Positions 1 to 5,705 are shown, numbered from the stretch's first letter. The stretch: DNA of 6,542 bases from Candidatus Uhrbacteria bacterium RIFCSPLOWO2_02_FULL_48_12 (GCA_001791425.1 MGEP01000039.1:18855-25396), one strand, 5' to 3'. Translations and numbers: made by a program. Notes: a model not told the origin generated them from the letters alone.

Positions 1-465
1 GCCGCCTCTCTTTGGACGATCAAAGTATGACTGCAGAATCAACATGGCGGAGAGGGCGTGTTCGTCGCCATCAATATTTTCTCGTTTTAATTTCGCCGCG
101 GCCTCGCTGGTAAATCTCTCATCCACTAATTCAACCCGCGCCGCAAGCTCTTGGTTAATCTGTTTGGCAAACTTCTCGGCTTCTTCGCGCATGCCCGGGC
201 GGCTTCTGTCTTCGGGCCAGGTGACAGGCACACCGACGACTATTAAGTGAACATTATAAGACGAAACTATTTTGCGAAGGGCGGCGAAAAAATCGGCGTT
301 TGACAAATAATCAAAAGTTTTCAAGGGCATGGCCGTTTTGATGTCCATGTCACCAATGGCGAGACCCTTGTGCGCCCGACCATAGTCAATGCCTAAAACA
401 TTTACCCCCACACTAGCCGAGCCTAGGTCAATTTTTTTAATTCGCCGCCTGTTGGTCATCGTCAT
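1..465 (-). CDS. ruvX: RuvX/YqgF family RNase H-fold nuclease, C-terminus cut by window edge
   Basis: YqgF/RuvX proteins are RNase H-like nucleases. They are implicated in 5' processing of pre-16S rRNA and proposed as Holliday junction resolvases; both roles are family knowledge. The 155 visible residues carry all the expected motifs: LGIDYG at 24-29 (acidic D27), IVVGVP at 75-80, VDERFTS at 114-120 and DEHALSAMLIL at 134-144. The reading frame is open to base 1, so only the last few residues and the stop are missing. The start is uncertain. ATGs at 465 and 459 give a basic extension of about 20 residues that is unusual for the family. A GTG at 411 would give MGVNVLGIDYG, the usual family N-terminus, but has no clear ribosome binding site. 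Bases 405-508 form an inverted-repeat element covering the possible extension. The gene follows map by 43 bases and is probably co-transcribed. Confidence 0.88.
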   Translation of the reverse strand, partial: MTMTNRRRIKKIDLGSASVGVNVLGIDYGRAHKGLAIGDMDIKTAMPLKTFDYLSNADFFAALRKIVSSYNVHLIVVGVPVTWPEDRSRPGMREEAEKFAKQINQELAARVELVDERFTSEAAAKLKRENIDGDEHALSAMLILQSYFDRPKRGG

Positions 466-508
466 AGAAAAATTTGCAAACTAAGTATGCCACGCTAGTT
501 GTAGGGGG
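405..508. repeat. Inverted-repeat-bounded spacer, map/ruvX junction (copy 1)
   Basis: The plus strand begins CCCCCACACTAGCCGAG and ends CTAGTTGTAGGGGG. Read inward, the two ends match as CCCCC-ACA-CTAGC with two single-base insertions in one arm. The right arm (504-508 is GGGGG) directly abuts the TGA stop of map. The left arm lies just before the codons for the conserved LGIDYG core of ruvX. From the TA at 403-404 through the arm, 18 of 20 bases match the end of the rplR/rpsE spacer at 4591-4610. Length is 104 bases against 101 for that copy. The interior is not obviously similar between the copies. It could be a small non-autonomous mobile element or an RNA stem. Confidence 0.6.
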
Positions 509-1285
509 TCATGGTAATGTTAAAACCAATGGCCCATTTTTAGTAACTGCCACTGTGTGTTCAAAGTGCGCTGACAAACTGCGATCATGCGTTTCTACTG
601 TCCAATGATCATGCTTTGTTTTTACCGCCACCGAACCGGCATTAACCATTGGCTCAATGGCAATGACCATGCCCGCTTCCAGGCGCCTATCCCCAATTGG
701 CCCAGGCACCGCAAAATTTGGGATCTCCGGCTCCTCATGCACTGCTCTCCCAACCCCATGTCCAGTTAAATCTCTAACCACGCTGTAACCAGCCGCTTCA
801 ACATGACGCTGAATCGCCTCGCCAATATCGCGCACGCAAACGCCGGCCCTAGCTTTGCTTGTGCCAAGATCAAGCGCCTCTTTGGTGACGCGAATAAGAT
901 TAGCCGCTTCTTTGAAAATTTTGCCAACGCCAACCGTCACCGCCATATCGGTGCATAGTCCGCTTTTAGAAGGGTAGCGCATGCCAATATCAAGACCAAT
1001 AATATCGCCATCCTTTAAGGTTCTGGCCGGCACGGCGGGCGCGTGCACAACCTCACCGTTAATTGATGTACACAAAGTTGAGGGAAACGGCGTGGCGGCG
1101 AGGTTGCCCATATAACCTAGAAATGACGGCGCGCCGCCAAAATTTTTAATTTGCTTCTCGGCCAGGGCATCAAGCTCGGCCGTGGTTACCCCCGGCCTAA
1201 TTTGACCGGCCACCTCCCGCAGAACTTGAGCTAACTTCTGGCCGCCCTCGCGAAGAATGGCGATTTCTTCACTATTATAAATCAC
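509..1285 (-). CDS. map: Type I methionine aminopeptidase
   Basis: This cytosolic metalloenzyme removes the initiator methionine from nascent proteins. The 258-residue length is typical of the short bacterial type I form with no N-terminal zinc-finger extension. The five metal ligands are in their expected contexts: D99 in GLDIG, D113 in CTDMAVTV, H176 in TGHGVGRAVHEEP, E211 in IAIEPM and E242 in FEHTVAV. The supporting histidines H81 (EVVHAP) and H183 are present. Translation starts at a GTG that overlaps the adk stop by four bases (GTGA), indicating translational coupling. The adk-map pairing downstream of secY is the usual spc-operon tail. The TGA stop is immediately followed by the C-rich arm of an inverted repeat. 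In many bacteria infA or rpmJ-rpsM would come next; here it is ruvX. Confidence 0.97.
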   Translation of the reverse strand: MIYNSEEIAILREGGQKLAQVLREVAGQIRPGVTTAELDALAEKQIKNFGGAPSFLGYMGNLAATPFPSTLCTSINGEVVHAPAVPARTLKDGDIIGLDIGMRYPSKSGLCTDMAVTVGVGKIFKEAANLIRVTKEALDLGTSKARAGVCVRDIGEAIQRHVEAAGYSVVRDLTGHGVGRAVHEEPEIPNFAVPGPIGDRRLEAGMVIAIEPMVNAGSVAVKTKHDHWTVETHDRSLSAHFEHTVAVTKNGPLVLTLP

Positions 1286-1926
1286 AAGTTAAGCGCCCGC
1301 TTGACAGCAACATGCACTTCGGCAATGCCGGGCCGCCCATCCACCCTGACCAACCGCCCTGAATTTTCATAGAAAGCGATGATGGGCTCAGTTTCCTGAT
1401 GATACAATCTTAAGCGCTCGGCAATGCTTTCTTCCGTGTCATCGCGCCGCTTAACAAGATCGCCGCCGCAACTGTCGCAGGCCTCATCCGTTTTCGGACG
1501 TTTATAAAATTCATGAAAAACAGTGCCGCATTTAGAACAATTCATACGACCCATTAATCTTTTAATCGCCTCGGCGTCCGATAATTCCAATAAAATTGTT
1601 TTTTGAGGGGCAGATGTCTTCTCTAAAAAAGTTGCTTGATTCAGCGTCCTCGGGTAGCCATCAAGAACAAAACCGTTTTGGACGTCAACGGCAGACAAAC
1701 GATCGGCCACCAAAGTATTGGTGTCGTCGTCTAAAATTAATTTACCTGAGGCCAGTCCGGCGGCGATGCGTTTGCCAAGAATTGTGTCTTGGTCAACGGC
1801 TGCTCTAAAAATCTCGCCAGTGGAAATGTGCGCAATATTCAGGAAATCAGCCAGCATCTTGGCTTGCGTTCCCTTGCCAGACCCCTGCGGGCCTAAAAAA
1901 ATAAACCTTTTGGGCGTAAAAGACAT
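1282..1926 (-). CDS. adk: Adenylate kinase, zinc-LID type
   Basis: Adenylate kinase interconverts ATP + AMP and 2 ADP in the cytosol. The 214-residue protein starts with a P-loop, GPQGSGKGT at 12-20. The AMP-binding segment ISTGEIFR (34-41) and the DGYPRT motif (89-94) follow. The LID domain has four cysteines at C130, C133, C150 and C153, the arrangement of the zinc-binding LID found in Gram-positive and many other bacterial enzymes. The RRDDTEESIAERL stretch (160-172) supplies the LID arginines. The ATG at 1926 is the only sensible start, since it leaves the usual short lead before the P-loop. No Shine-Dalgarno sequence precedes it. The 3' end overlaps map by four bases. A possible promoter lies just upstream at 1948-1976. 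Confidence 0.97.
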   Translation of the reverse strand: MSFTPKRFIFLGPQGSGKGTQAKMLADFLNIAHISTGEIFRAAVDQDTILGKRIAAGLASGKLILDDDTNTLVADRLSAVDVQNGFVLDGYPRTLNQATFLEKTSAPQKTILLELSDAEAIKRLMGRMNCSKCGTVFHEFYKRPKTDEACDSCGGDLVKRRDDTEESIAERLRLYHQETEPIIAFYENSGRLVRVDGRPGIAEVHVAVKRALNL

Positions 1927-1947
1927 ATAATAATGCTTAGCAGATAA

Positions 1948-1976
1948 ATTTTATCACAAAATATTTATTATGGCCA
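1948..1976 (-). promoter_or_regulatory. Candidate promoter for adk-map
   Basis: On the minus strand a TGGCCA box (1976-1971, 4 of 6 to TTGACA) is followed after 17 bases by TAAAAT (1953-1948, 5 of 6 to TATAAT). The bases TGA directly before the -10 form an extended -10. Transcription would begin about 15 bases before the adk ATG. A perfect 13-base palindrome, GATAAATTTTATC (1943-1955), overlaps the -10 and could be an operator, although AT-rich palindromes also arise by chance. The rest of the secY-adk spacer (1927-2043) shows no convincing terminator. Confidence 0.4.
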
Positions 1977-2043
1977 GCGCAACGCAGAAAAAGGCAGGTA
2001 AAGCGCTTCGCTAAAAGCAGGATTAGAGCTTATATCTCTCAAC

Positions 2044-3348
2044 TCAAATCTCCTCGTAATCCCTCATCACCAGCTGTGCTTGAATCTGCTGAATTGTTTC
2101 AATCACCACGGAAACCACGATCAATAGAGAGGTGCCGCCGACGGCCAGAGTGGAAATCCCGGTGGCTCGCTGTACGGCCAAAGGCAAAACAGCAATGACG
2201 CCCAAGAACAAAGCACCGGCAAAAATAATCCGGTTAATCGTGTAGTTCAAATAATCAGCAGTGGGAACACCCGGACGGATACCCGGAATAAAGCCGCCCT
2301 GCTTTTGCAAATTTTCCGCAATTTGCTGGGGCTGAAAAACAACCGCCGTATAAAAATAAGTAAAAATGAACACTAAAACAAAGTAGCTAATCGCATAAAA
2401 AGTCTGATTTTGGAATATCCTGATGAACCAAGAGGCGACACCGGCAATCCAAGCGGTTGAGGCGCCGGTAAAAAACTGGGCGACCAGCGGCGGAAAAAGA
2501 ATGACGGAAATCGCAAAAATAATAGGAATGACGCCGGCTTGATTGACGCGCAGAGGCAGATAAGTATCCACGCCGCCGTACATGCGGTTGCCGCGTACCC
2601 GCTTAGCGTAAGACACCGGCACCTTGCGCTGTGCCTCGGTGATGAAAACAACGCCGACAATGGTAATGACGGCGATGACCGCAAAGACCCCGAGATTCAC
2701 CAGCTGGGTTATGTCCACGCCGCCATTGGGGCCGGACAAAAGCAACCAAGTGCGCTGAACAGTGCCAGGAAGACCCGCAACAATACCAGCAAAAATGAGG
2801 AGCGAAATACCATTGCCGATTTTACGCTCGGAAATCAGTTCGCCAATCCACATTAAGAGTATTGTGCCAGCGGCCATGGTGAGCACAATAGTGGCATAAG
2901 TCCAGGTATCTAAATTATGCGGTAAAATAGGCAAGCCCGCGCTTGACTGGCGCAACAAAGTAATTAGACCAACGGCCTGAAGCATGGCCAGAGGCACGGT
3001 CAGCCAGCGAGTATATTGATTAATCTTGGCGCGGCCGTACTCACCCTCCTTGGCCAGCTCTTCCAATTTGGGCACAACCATGGCTAACAGCTGAAATATA
3101 ATTGAAGAAGTGATATATGGAGCAACGCCCAGAGCCACAATAGAAAAGTTCTCCATGCCGCCGCCGGAAAAAATATTAATGAGCCCTAAGAATTGATTAG
3201 ATTCAAAAAACGCGCGAAGATTGGTCTGATCAACACCGGGGATTGGCACGTGCGCCAAAATCCTAAAAATCACCAGCATGGTGATCACAAACAAGATGTC
3301 CGCGCGCAAATCAGGAGTTCGCCAAATTCGTCGTAGGGTTTCTATCAT
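2044..3348 (-). CDS. secY: Preprotein translocase channel subunit SecY
   Basis: SecY is the pore of the Sec translocon in the cytoplasmic membrane, working with SecE/SecG and SecA or the ribosome. From the ATG at 3348 the product is 434 residues and starts MIETLRRIWRTPDLR, the usual SecY N-terminus. It has the expected run of about ten hydrophobic segments. The plug and second-helix region is at 60-90 (FSGGGMENFSIVALGVAPYI), followed by IGNGISLLIFAGIVAGLPG (177-195). The basic cytoplasmic loop KVPVSYAKRVRGNRMYGG spans about 242-259, and GGFIPGIRPG lies at 351-360. The C-terminal QIQAQLVMRDYEEI is also conserved. In-frame alternatives at 3369 (ATG) and 3375 (TTG) add 7 to 9 residues. They were rejected because the added codons fall inside an inverted-repeat arm and do not resemble SecY. 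The gene follows rplO, as in most spc operons. Confidence 0.96.
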   Translation of the reverse strand: MIETLRRIWRTPDLRADILFVITMLVIFRILAHVPIPGVDQTNLRAFFESNQFLGLINIFSGGGMENFSIVALGVAPYITSSIIFQLLAMVVPKLEELAKEGEYGRAKINQYTRWLTVPLAMLQAVGLITLLRQSSAGLPILPHNLDTWTYATIVLTMAAGTILLMWIGELISERKIGNGISLLIFAGIVAGLPGTVQRTWLLLSGPNGGVDITQLVNLGVFAVIAVITIVGVVFITEAQRKVPVSYAKRVRGNRMYGGVDTYLPLRVNQAGVIPIIFAISVILFPPLVAQFFTGASTAWIAGVASWFIRIFQNQTFYAISYFVLVFIFTYFYTAVVFQPQQIAENLQKQGGFIPGIRPGVPTADYLNYTINRIIFAGALFLGVIAVLPLAVQRATGISTLAVGGTSLLIVVSVVIETIQQIQAQLVMRDYEEI

Positions 3349-3370
3349 ACCCCGTATATCAACATTCATG

Positions 3371-3397
3371 GGCAAACGCCGCCCGGCGGCGTTTGCC
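3371..3397. repeat. Perfect 27-base GC-rich palindrome before secY
   Basis: GGCAAACGCCGCC (3371-3383) and GGCGGCGTTTGCC (3385-3397) are exact reverse complements around one central base, so a strong hairpin can form in RNA from either strand. It starts one base before the in-frame ATG at 3369 and would sequester the leader of that start. Neither strand has a T-run after it, so it is not a standard intrinsic terminator. Confidence 0.8.
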
Positions 3398-3410
3398 TGC
3401 TAAGAAAGAA

Positions 3411-3437
3411 ATCATACCTGTTGGACAGGACTGACAA
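3411..3437 (-). promoter_or_regulatory. Candidate secY promoter with palindromic spacer
   Basis: On the minus strand TTGTCA (3437-3432, 5 of 6 to TTGACA) and TATGAT (3416-3411, 5 of 6 to TATAAT) are separated by 15 bases, somewhat short of the optimal 17. Between the two boxes lies the palindrome CCTGTTGGACAGG (3417-3429, arms of 5 bases around a 3-base centre), placed where a repressor could bind. It would drive secY, and possibly adk and map, separately from the ribosomal genes. Confidence 0.35.
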
Positions 3438-3506
3438 TGATAATGTGGTAAATCATGCATAATTACATCTTGGTTATGAATGTTGTATTACGGGGCATAC
3501 CCTCGC

Positions 3507-3938
3507 TTACTCAATCGTCCCGCCAGCGGCTACAATCTTCTCCCTGGCCACAGCGCTGACTCGGCATTTTTGAATGCGCAAAGGGCGTCCAAGCGTCCCG
3601 GTAGCCACAATCTTAACTGGTTTGCCGGACTTAATCAAACCCTTGTTTACTAAAATGCGCTGATTAACAATGGCGCCGGCGGCAAAATGTTTTTGCAAAT
3701 CAGCCAAGGTAACAACCGCGGCCTTTGGTTTTAAACTTTTAAAGCCGCCGAGTTTTGGCAGCCGTTGAAACAGCTGACGCAAGGCCCTTTGCTGAAGACC
3801 TTTTTTGCCGCCCGATCTAGCGCGCTGACCTTTTTGCCCGCGGCCGGCATAAGTACCGCGGCCGGACGCATTGCCGCGCCCCACGCGACGCGAGCGTTTC
3901 CGCCCAGAGCCCTTTAGATTGTGTAGAGACAAAACCAT
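3507..3938 (-). CDS. rplO: Large-subunit ribosomal protein uL15
   Basis: uL15 binds 23S rRNA and helps late assembly of the 50S subunit. The 143-residue product begins MVLSLHNLKGSGRKRSRRVG. It continues into the family's glycine- and arginine-rich extension (GRGNASGRGTYAGRGQKGQRARSGG in essence, about 20-44), the part that threads through rRNA. The globular domain follows, with RLPKLGGFKSLKPK and the C-terminal IRIQKCRVSAVAREKIVAAGG segment. The link after the Gly-rich region, where many family members have GFEGGQ, is divergent (LQQRALRQLFQ). An in-frame start at 3974 was rejected because its 12 extra residues are encoded by the intergenic repeat and do not resemble uL15. No Shine-Dalgarno sequence is present. 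rpsE is directly upstream, with no rpmD between them. Confidence 0.95.
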   Translation of the reverse strand: MVLSLHNLKGSGRKRSRRVGRGNASGRGTYAGRGQKGQRARSGGKKGLQQRALRQLFQRLPKLGGFKSLKPKAAVVTLADLQKHFAAGAIVNQRILVNKGLIKSGKPVKIVATGTLGRPLRIQKCRVSAVAREKIVAAGGTIE

Positions 3939-4054
3939 AGAAAAATAACTCAAAAGGCAAAAGGCAAAAGGCAAAAGTATATTGCAAAATCCAAAAACTT
4001 TTGACCTTTGACTTGAAATTTTGAATTCTGAATTTTGAATTTTGAATTCATATT
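3936..4054. repeat. 119-base intergenic repeat, copy between rpsE and rplO
   Basis: This segment aligns without gaps to 6147-6265 with three mismatches in 119 bases (at 3940, 3956 and 3957). The 97 bases 3958-4054 are identical to 6169-6265. It runs from the rplO start codon to a few bases from the rpsE stop. Internally it has three tandem GGCAAAA units at one end and TTTTGAATT-type units with GAATTC sites at the other. In the mRNA sense CAAAGGTCAAAAG can pair imperfectly with CTTTTGCCTTTTG, giving a weak hairpin. Confidence 0.9.
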
Positions 4055-4060
4055 ACTCCA

Positions 4061-4591
4061 TTACTTTTCTTTGTTGCCGTCCGGTTGTTTTGGTACCCTG
4101 CTCCGTAAACGAGAGAGTGCCAAAATAGTGGCCTTAACGTTATTGATTTTGTTTTTTGAGCCGAGCATCTTACTGACAACGTTTGGCACCCCGCCAAGTT
4201 CCAAAATAATCCTAACCGCCCCACCGGCAATAATGCCCGTGCCGCGCGACGCTGGTTTTAGCAAAACCTCGGCCGCCCCGAATTTAGTACGCATGGCGTG
4301 CGGAATAGTATCTTCGTACAAAGGCACGCGAATGAGGTGCTTGCTTGCTATGGTTACGGCCTTAGAGATGGCCAAAGGCACGTCAGCCGCTTTAGCAACG
4401 CCAATGCCAACTTGCCCCTTATGATCACCAATGGCCACGACGGCGCGAAAACGCATACGTTTGCCTCCGGCCATTACCCGCGACACACGGCTAAGCTCTA
4501 CGGTTTTCTGATCAAACTCGCGTTCCTCCCTCTCCGCGCCTCCGCGCGAGGTCATGCGACGAGGTGACGATTTAGGGTTAGATGATGCCAT
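4061..4591 (-). CDS. rpsE: Small-subunit ribosomal protein uS5
   Basis: uS5 sits on the solvent side of the 30S subunit near the mRNA entry channel and affects decoding fidelity. The 176 residues show the N-terminal double-stranded-RNA-binding domain (VSRVMAGGKRMRFRAVVAIG, 36-55, then GQVGIGVAKAADVPLAISKA, 59-78). The C-terminal domain contains RGTGIIAGGAVRIILELGG (116-134) and GSKNKINNVKAT (144-155). The Ser/Arg-rich 30-residue N-terminus is less conserved. The ATG at 4591 is preceded by GGGGGT in the mRNA, which is G-rich but a poor anti-Shine-Dalgarno match. That G-run is one arm of an inverted repeat reaching back to the rplR stop. Downstream, rpmD is absent. Confidence 0.97.
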   Translation of the reverse strand: MASSNPKSSPRRMTSRGGAEREEREFDQKTVELSRVSRVMAGGKRMRFRAVVAIGDHKGQVGIGVAKAADVPLAISKAVTIASKHLIRVPLYEDTIPHAMRTKFGAAEVLLKPASRGTGIIAGGAVRIILELGGVPNVVSKMLGSKNKINNVKATILALSRLRSRVPKQPDGNKEK

Positions 4592-4592
4592 A

Positions 4593-4693
4593 CCCCCACA
4601 CTAGTCGGGCATTAAGCCCGAATATTTTGTTAGTTGTTTATTAATTATACTCATATAGACAATGTTCAAAATGTATTTGACTAGTAGTGGGGG
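4593..4693. repeat. Inverted-repeat-bounded spacer, rplR/rpsE junction (copy 2)
   Basis: The left arm CCCCCACACTAGTC (4593-4606) and right arm GACTAGTAGTGGGGG (4679-4693) are reverse complements with one inserted base. The right arm directly abuts the TAG stop of rplR, and the left arm ends two bases from the rpsE ATG. A small perfect hairpin, TCGGGC-ATTAA-GCCCGA (4605-4621), borders the left arm. The interior is AT-rich. The left end matches the map/ruvX copy at 18 of 20 bases. Pairing of the arms in mRNA would bring the rplR stop and rpsE start together. Confidence 0.65.
4644..4671 (-). promoter_or_regulatory. Possible internal promoter upstream of rpsE
   Basis: The minus strand has a perfect TATAAT at 4649-4644. 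The -35 is weak: TTTTGA at 16-base spacing (4671-4666), or TTGAAC at an unfavourable 14. A transcript starting about 7 bases after the -10 would contain the rpsE-proximal inverted-repeat arm but not its partner. AT-rich spacers yield TATAAT by chance, so this is tentative. Confidence 0.3.
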
Positions 4694-5050
4694 CTAAAAC
4701 TTCAACCCGCCTTCGCGTACTGCCTCGGCCAGGGCCTTAACTTGACCGTGATATTTATAATGCCGTCGGTCAAAAACAATGGCCTTAATGCCATGGCGCT
4801 TGGCCATTTCAGCCAGCCGAGCGCCCACGGCCGCGGCCCGCTTGATTCCCTTTAAAGATTTGTCTAGCTCACGATCATTTGCCGATGCAATGGTGCGACC
4901 AACCGTATCATCAATAATCTGCGCGCTAATATGCTTTAAGCTGCGGAACACGGCCAAGCGCGGACGCTCCTTAGATCCGCTGACCACGGCGCGCACTCGA
5001 CGTCTTCGACGCTGTCTCGTGTCCTGTAATTTCTTGCGTTGAATAACCAT
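4694..5050 (-). CDS. rplR: Large-subunit ribosomal protein uL18
   Basis: uL18 binds 5S rRNA and, with uL5, places it in the central protuberance of the 50S subunit. The 118-residue length is normal. The very basic N-terminus (QRRRRRVRAVVSG, 13-25) is the flexible RNA-binding tail. The core motifs RPRLAVFRSLKHISAQIIDD (29-48), a helix rich in Ala with VGARLAEMAKRHGI, and FDRRHYKYHGQVKALAEAVREGGL at the C-terminus are diagnostic. The ATG lies 6 bases after the rplF stop, with no Shine-Dalgarno sequence, suggesting translation coupled to rplF. The TAG stop is immediately followed by CCCCC of the inverted repeat at 4593-4693. Confidence 0.97.
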   Translation of the reverse strand: MVIQRKKLQDTRQRRRRRVRAVVSGSKERPRLAVFRSLKHISAQIIDDTVGRTIASANDRELDKSLKGIKRAAAVGARLAEMAKRHGIKAIVFDRRHYKYHGQVKALAEAVREGGLKF

Positions 5051-5056
5051 AAATAA

Positions 5057-5605
5057 TTATTTACCCACGGCCTTAGCGGCTTTGCCCGCCTTGCGACGCA
5101 AAATCTCGCCCACGTACTTTATTCCCTTGCCCTTGTAGGGCTCTGGCTTTTTAATTCGCCTGATACCAGCCGCTGTCTCACCGACCATCTGTTTATCGTT
5201 GCCTTCAATAGTCAGGATATTCTTTTCAACGCTTGCTGTCACGCCCGGAGGCAAAGTAATAGTAACTGGATGAGAAAAACCGACATTAAGAATAACATTC
5301 TGACCGCTTACGCTAACTTTATATCCTACCCCCACCAGCTCAAGACTTTTCTTAAAACCATTGGTCACTCCCTCCACCATATTGCGAATCAGGTTACGGA
5401 AAAGACCCCACAAAGCACGTTCATCTTTGTCGTCTGGGCGGCTAACCATGACGTGCAGAACTTGGCCGCGTATAATGACTGCCACGGCCGGATGCAAGGC
5501 CAGTTCAAGCTCGCCTCTTTTACCGCGAACGCGAAAAATACGACCGTCGACCGCGGCAGTTACGCCGTCCGGCAAGAGCACTGGTTGTTTACCGATACGA
5601 GACAT
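5057..5605 (-). CDS. rplF: Large-subunit ribosomal protein uL6
   Basis: uL6 binds 23S rRNA near the sarcin-ricin loop, close to the elongation-factor site. From the ATG at 5605 the product is 182 residues and starts MSRIGKQPVLLPDGV, the standard family N-terminus. Two tandem alpha-beta repeats are recognisable: the first includes VRGKRGELELALHP, the second SLELVGVGYKVSVSGQNVILNVGFSHPV. The signature PEPYKGKGIKYVGE near the C-terminus is intact, followed by a basic Ala/Lys tail. The frame stays open to an ATG at 5674, but those 23 extra residues come from the AT-rich spacer and are unlike uL6, so that start was rejected. The spacer to rpsH (5606-5705) is AT-rich, with degenerate AAGTTTTGAGTT-like units and a 7-base inverted repeat (TGATATT/AATATCA). 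Confidence 0.96.
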   Translation of the reverse strand: MSRIGKQPVLLPDGVTAAVDGRIFRVRGKRGELELALHPAVAVIIRGQVLHVMVSRPDDKDERALWGLFRNLIRNMVEGVTNGFKKSLELVGVGYKVSVSGQNVILNVGFSHPVTITLPPGVTASVEKNILTIEGNDKQMVGETAAGIRRIKKPEPYKGKGIKYVGEILRRKAGKAAKAVGK

Positions 5606-5705
5606 AAGGGGTATAAACTCAAAACTTAAAACGCAAAAATTAAAACTTCTGATATTAAACTCATAACTTAACAACTAATAGATAAAATATCAAGTCGCAA
5701 TTACA

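Larger units (their letters stand above)
3350..3495. repeat. Inverted-repeat-bounded spacer, rplO/secY junction
   Basis: The left arm at 3350-3369 (CCCCGTATATCAACATTCAT) and the right arm at 3476-3495 (ATGAATGTTGTATTACGGGG) are reverse complements at 17 of 20 positions; the three mismatches are central. Both outer ends are flanked by the direct repeat CATA (3346-3349 and 3496-3499), which resembles a 4-base target duplication. The left arm ends two bases from the chosen secY ATG. The right arm ends 11 bases from the rplO stop. Inside lie a promoter-like segment and a 27-base palindrome. It could be a miniature transposable element or an RNA structure. Confidence 0.6.

Noticed and set aside
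1927..2043. Small gene or RNA in the secY-adk spacer
   Set aside because: No convincing open frame, tRNA-like fold or terminator was seen; only a promoter-like segment and a short AT palindrome.
2373..2684. 103-codon minus-strand frame inside secY
   Set aside because: It is out of frame with secY and fully contained in it, with no family signature; secY itself is unambiguous.
3371..3397. Intrinsic terminator between rplO and secY
   Set aside because: The hairpin is strong but neither strand has a following T-run, and it lies directly before the secY coding region.
3939..3974. N-terminal extension of uL15 in the open frame
   Set aside because: It is encoded by the 119-base intergenic repeat that also occurs ahead of rpsH, so it is spacer rather than gene.
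4035..4567. Plus-strand open frames across rpsE, and similar plus-strand frames elsewhere
   Set aside because: They lie opposite strongly conserved genes, show no recognisable domain and start inside other genes, so they are antisense shadows.
4605..4621. Terminator at the TCGGGC/GCCCGA hairpin before rpsE
   Set aside because: In the direction of transcription it is followed by ACTAGTGTGGGGG, not a T-tract.
5606..5674. N-terminal extension of uL6 in the open frame
   Set aside because: The residues derive from AT-rich spacer and MSRIGKQP is the universal start of the family.
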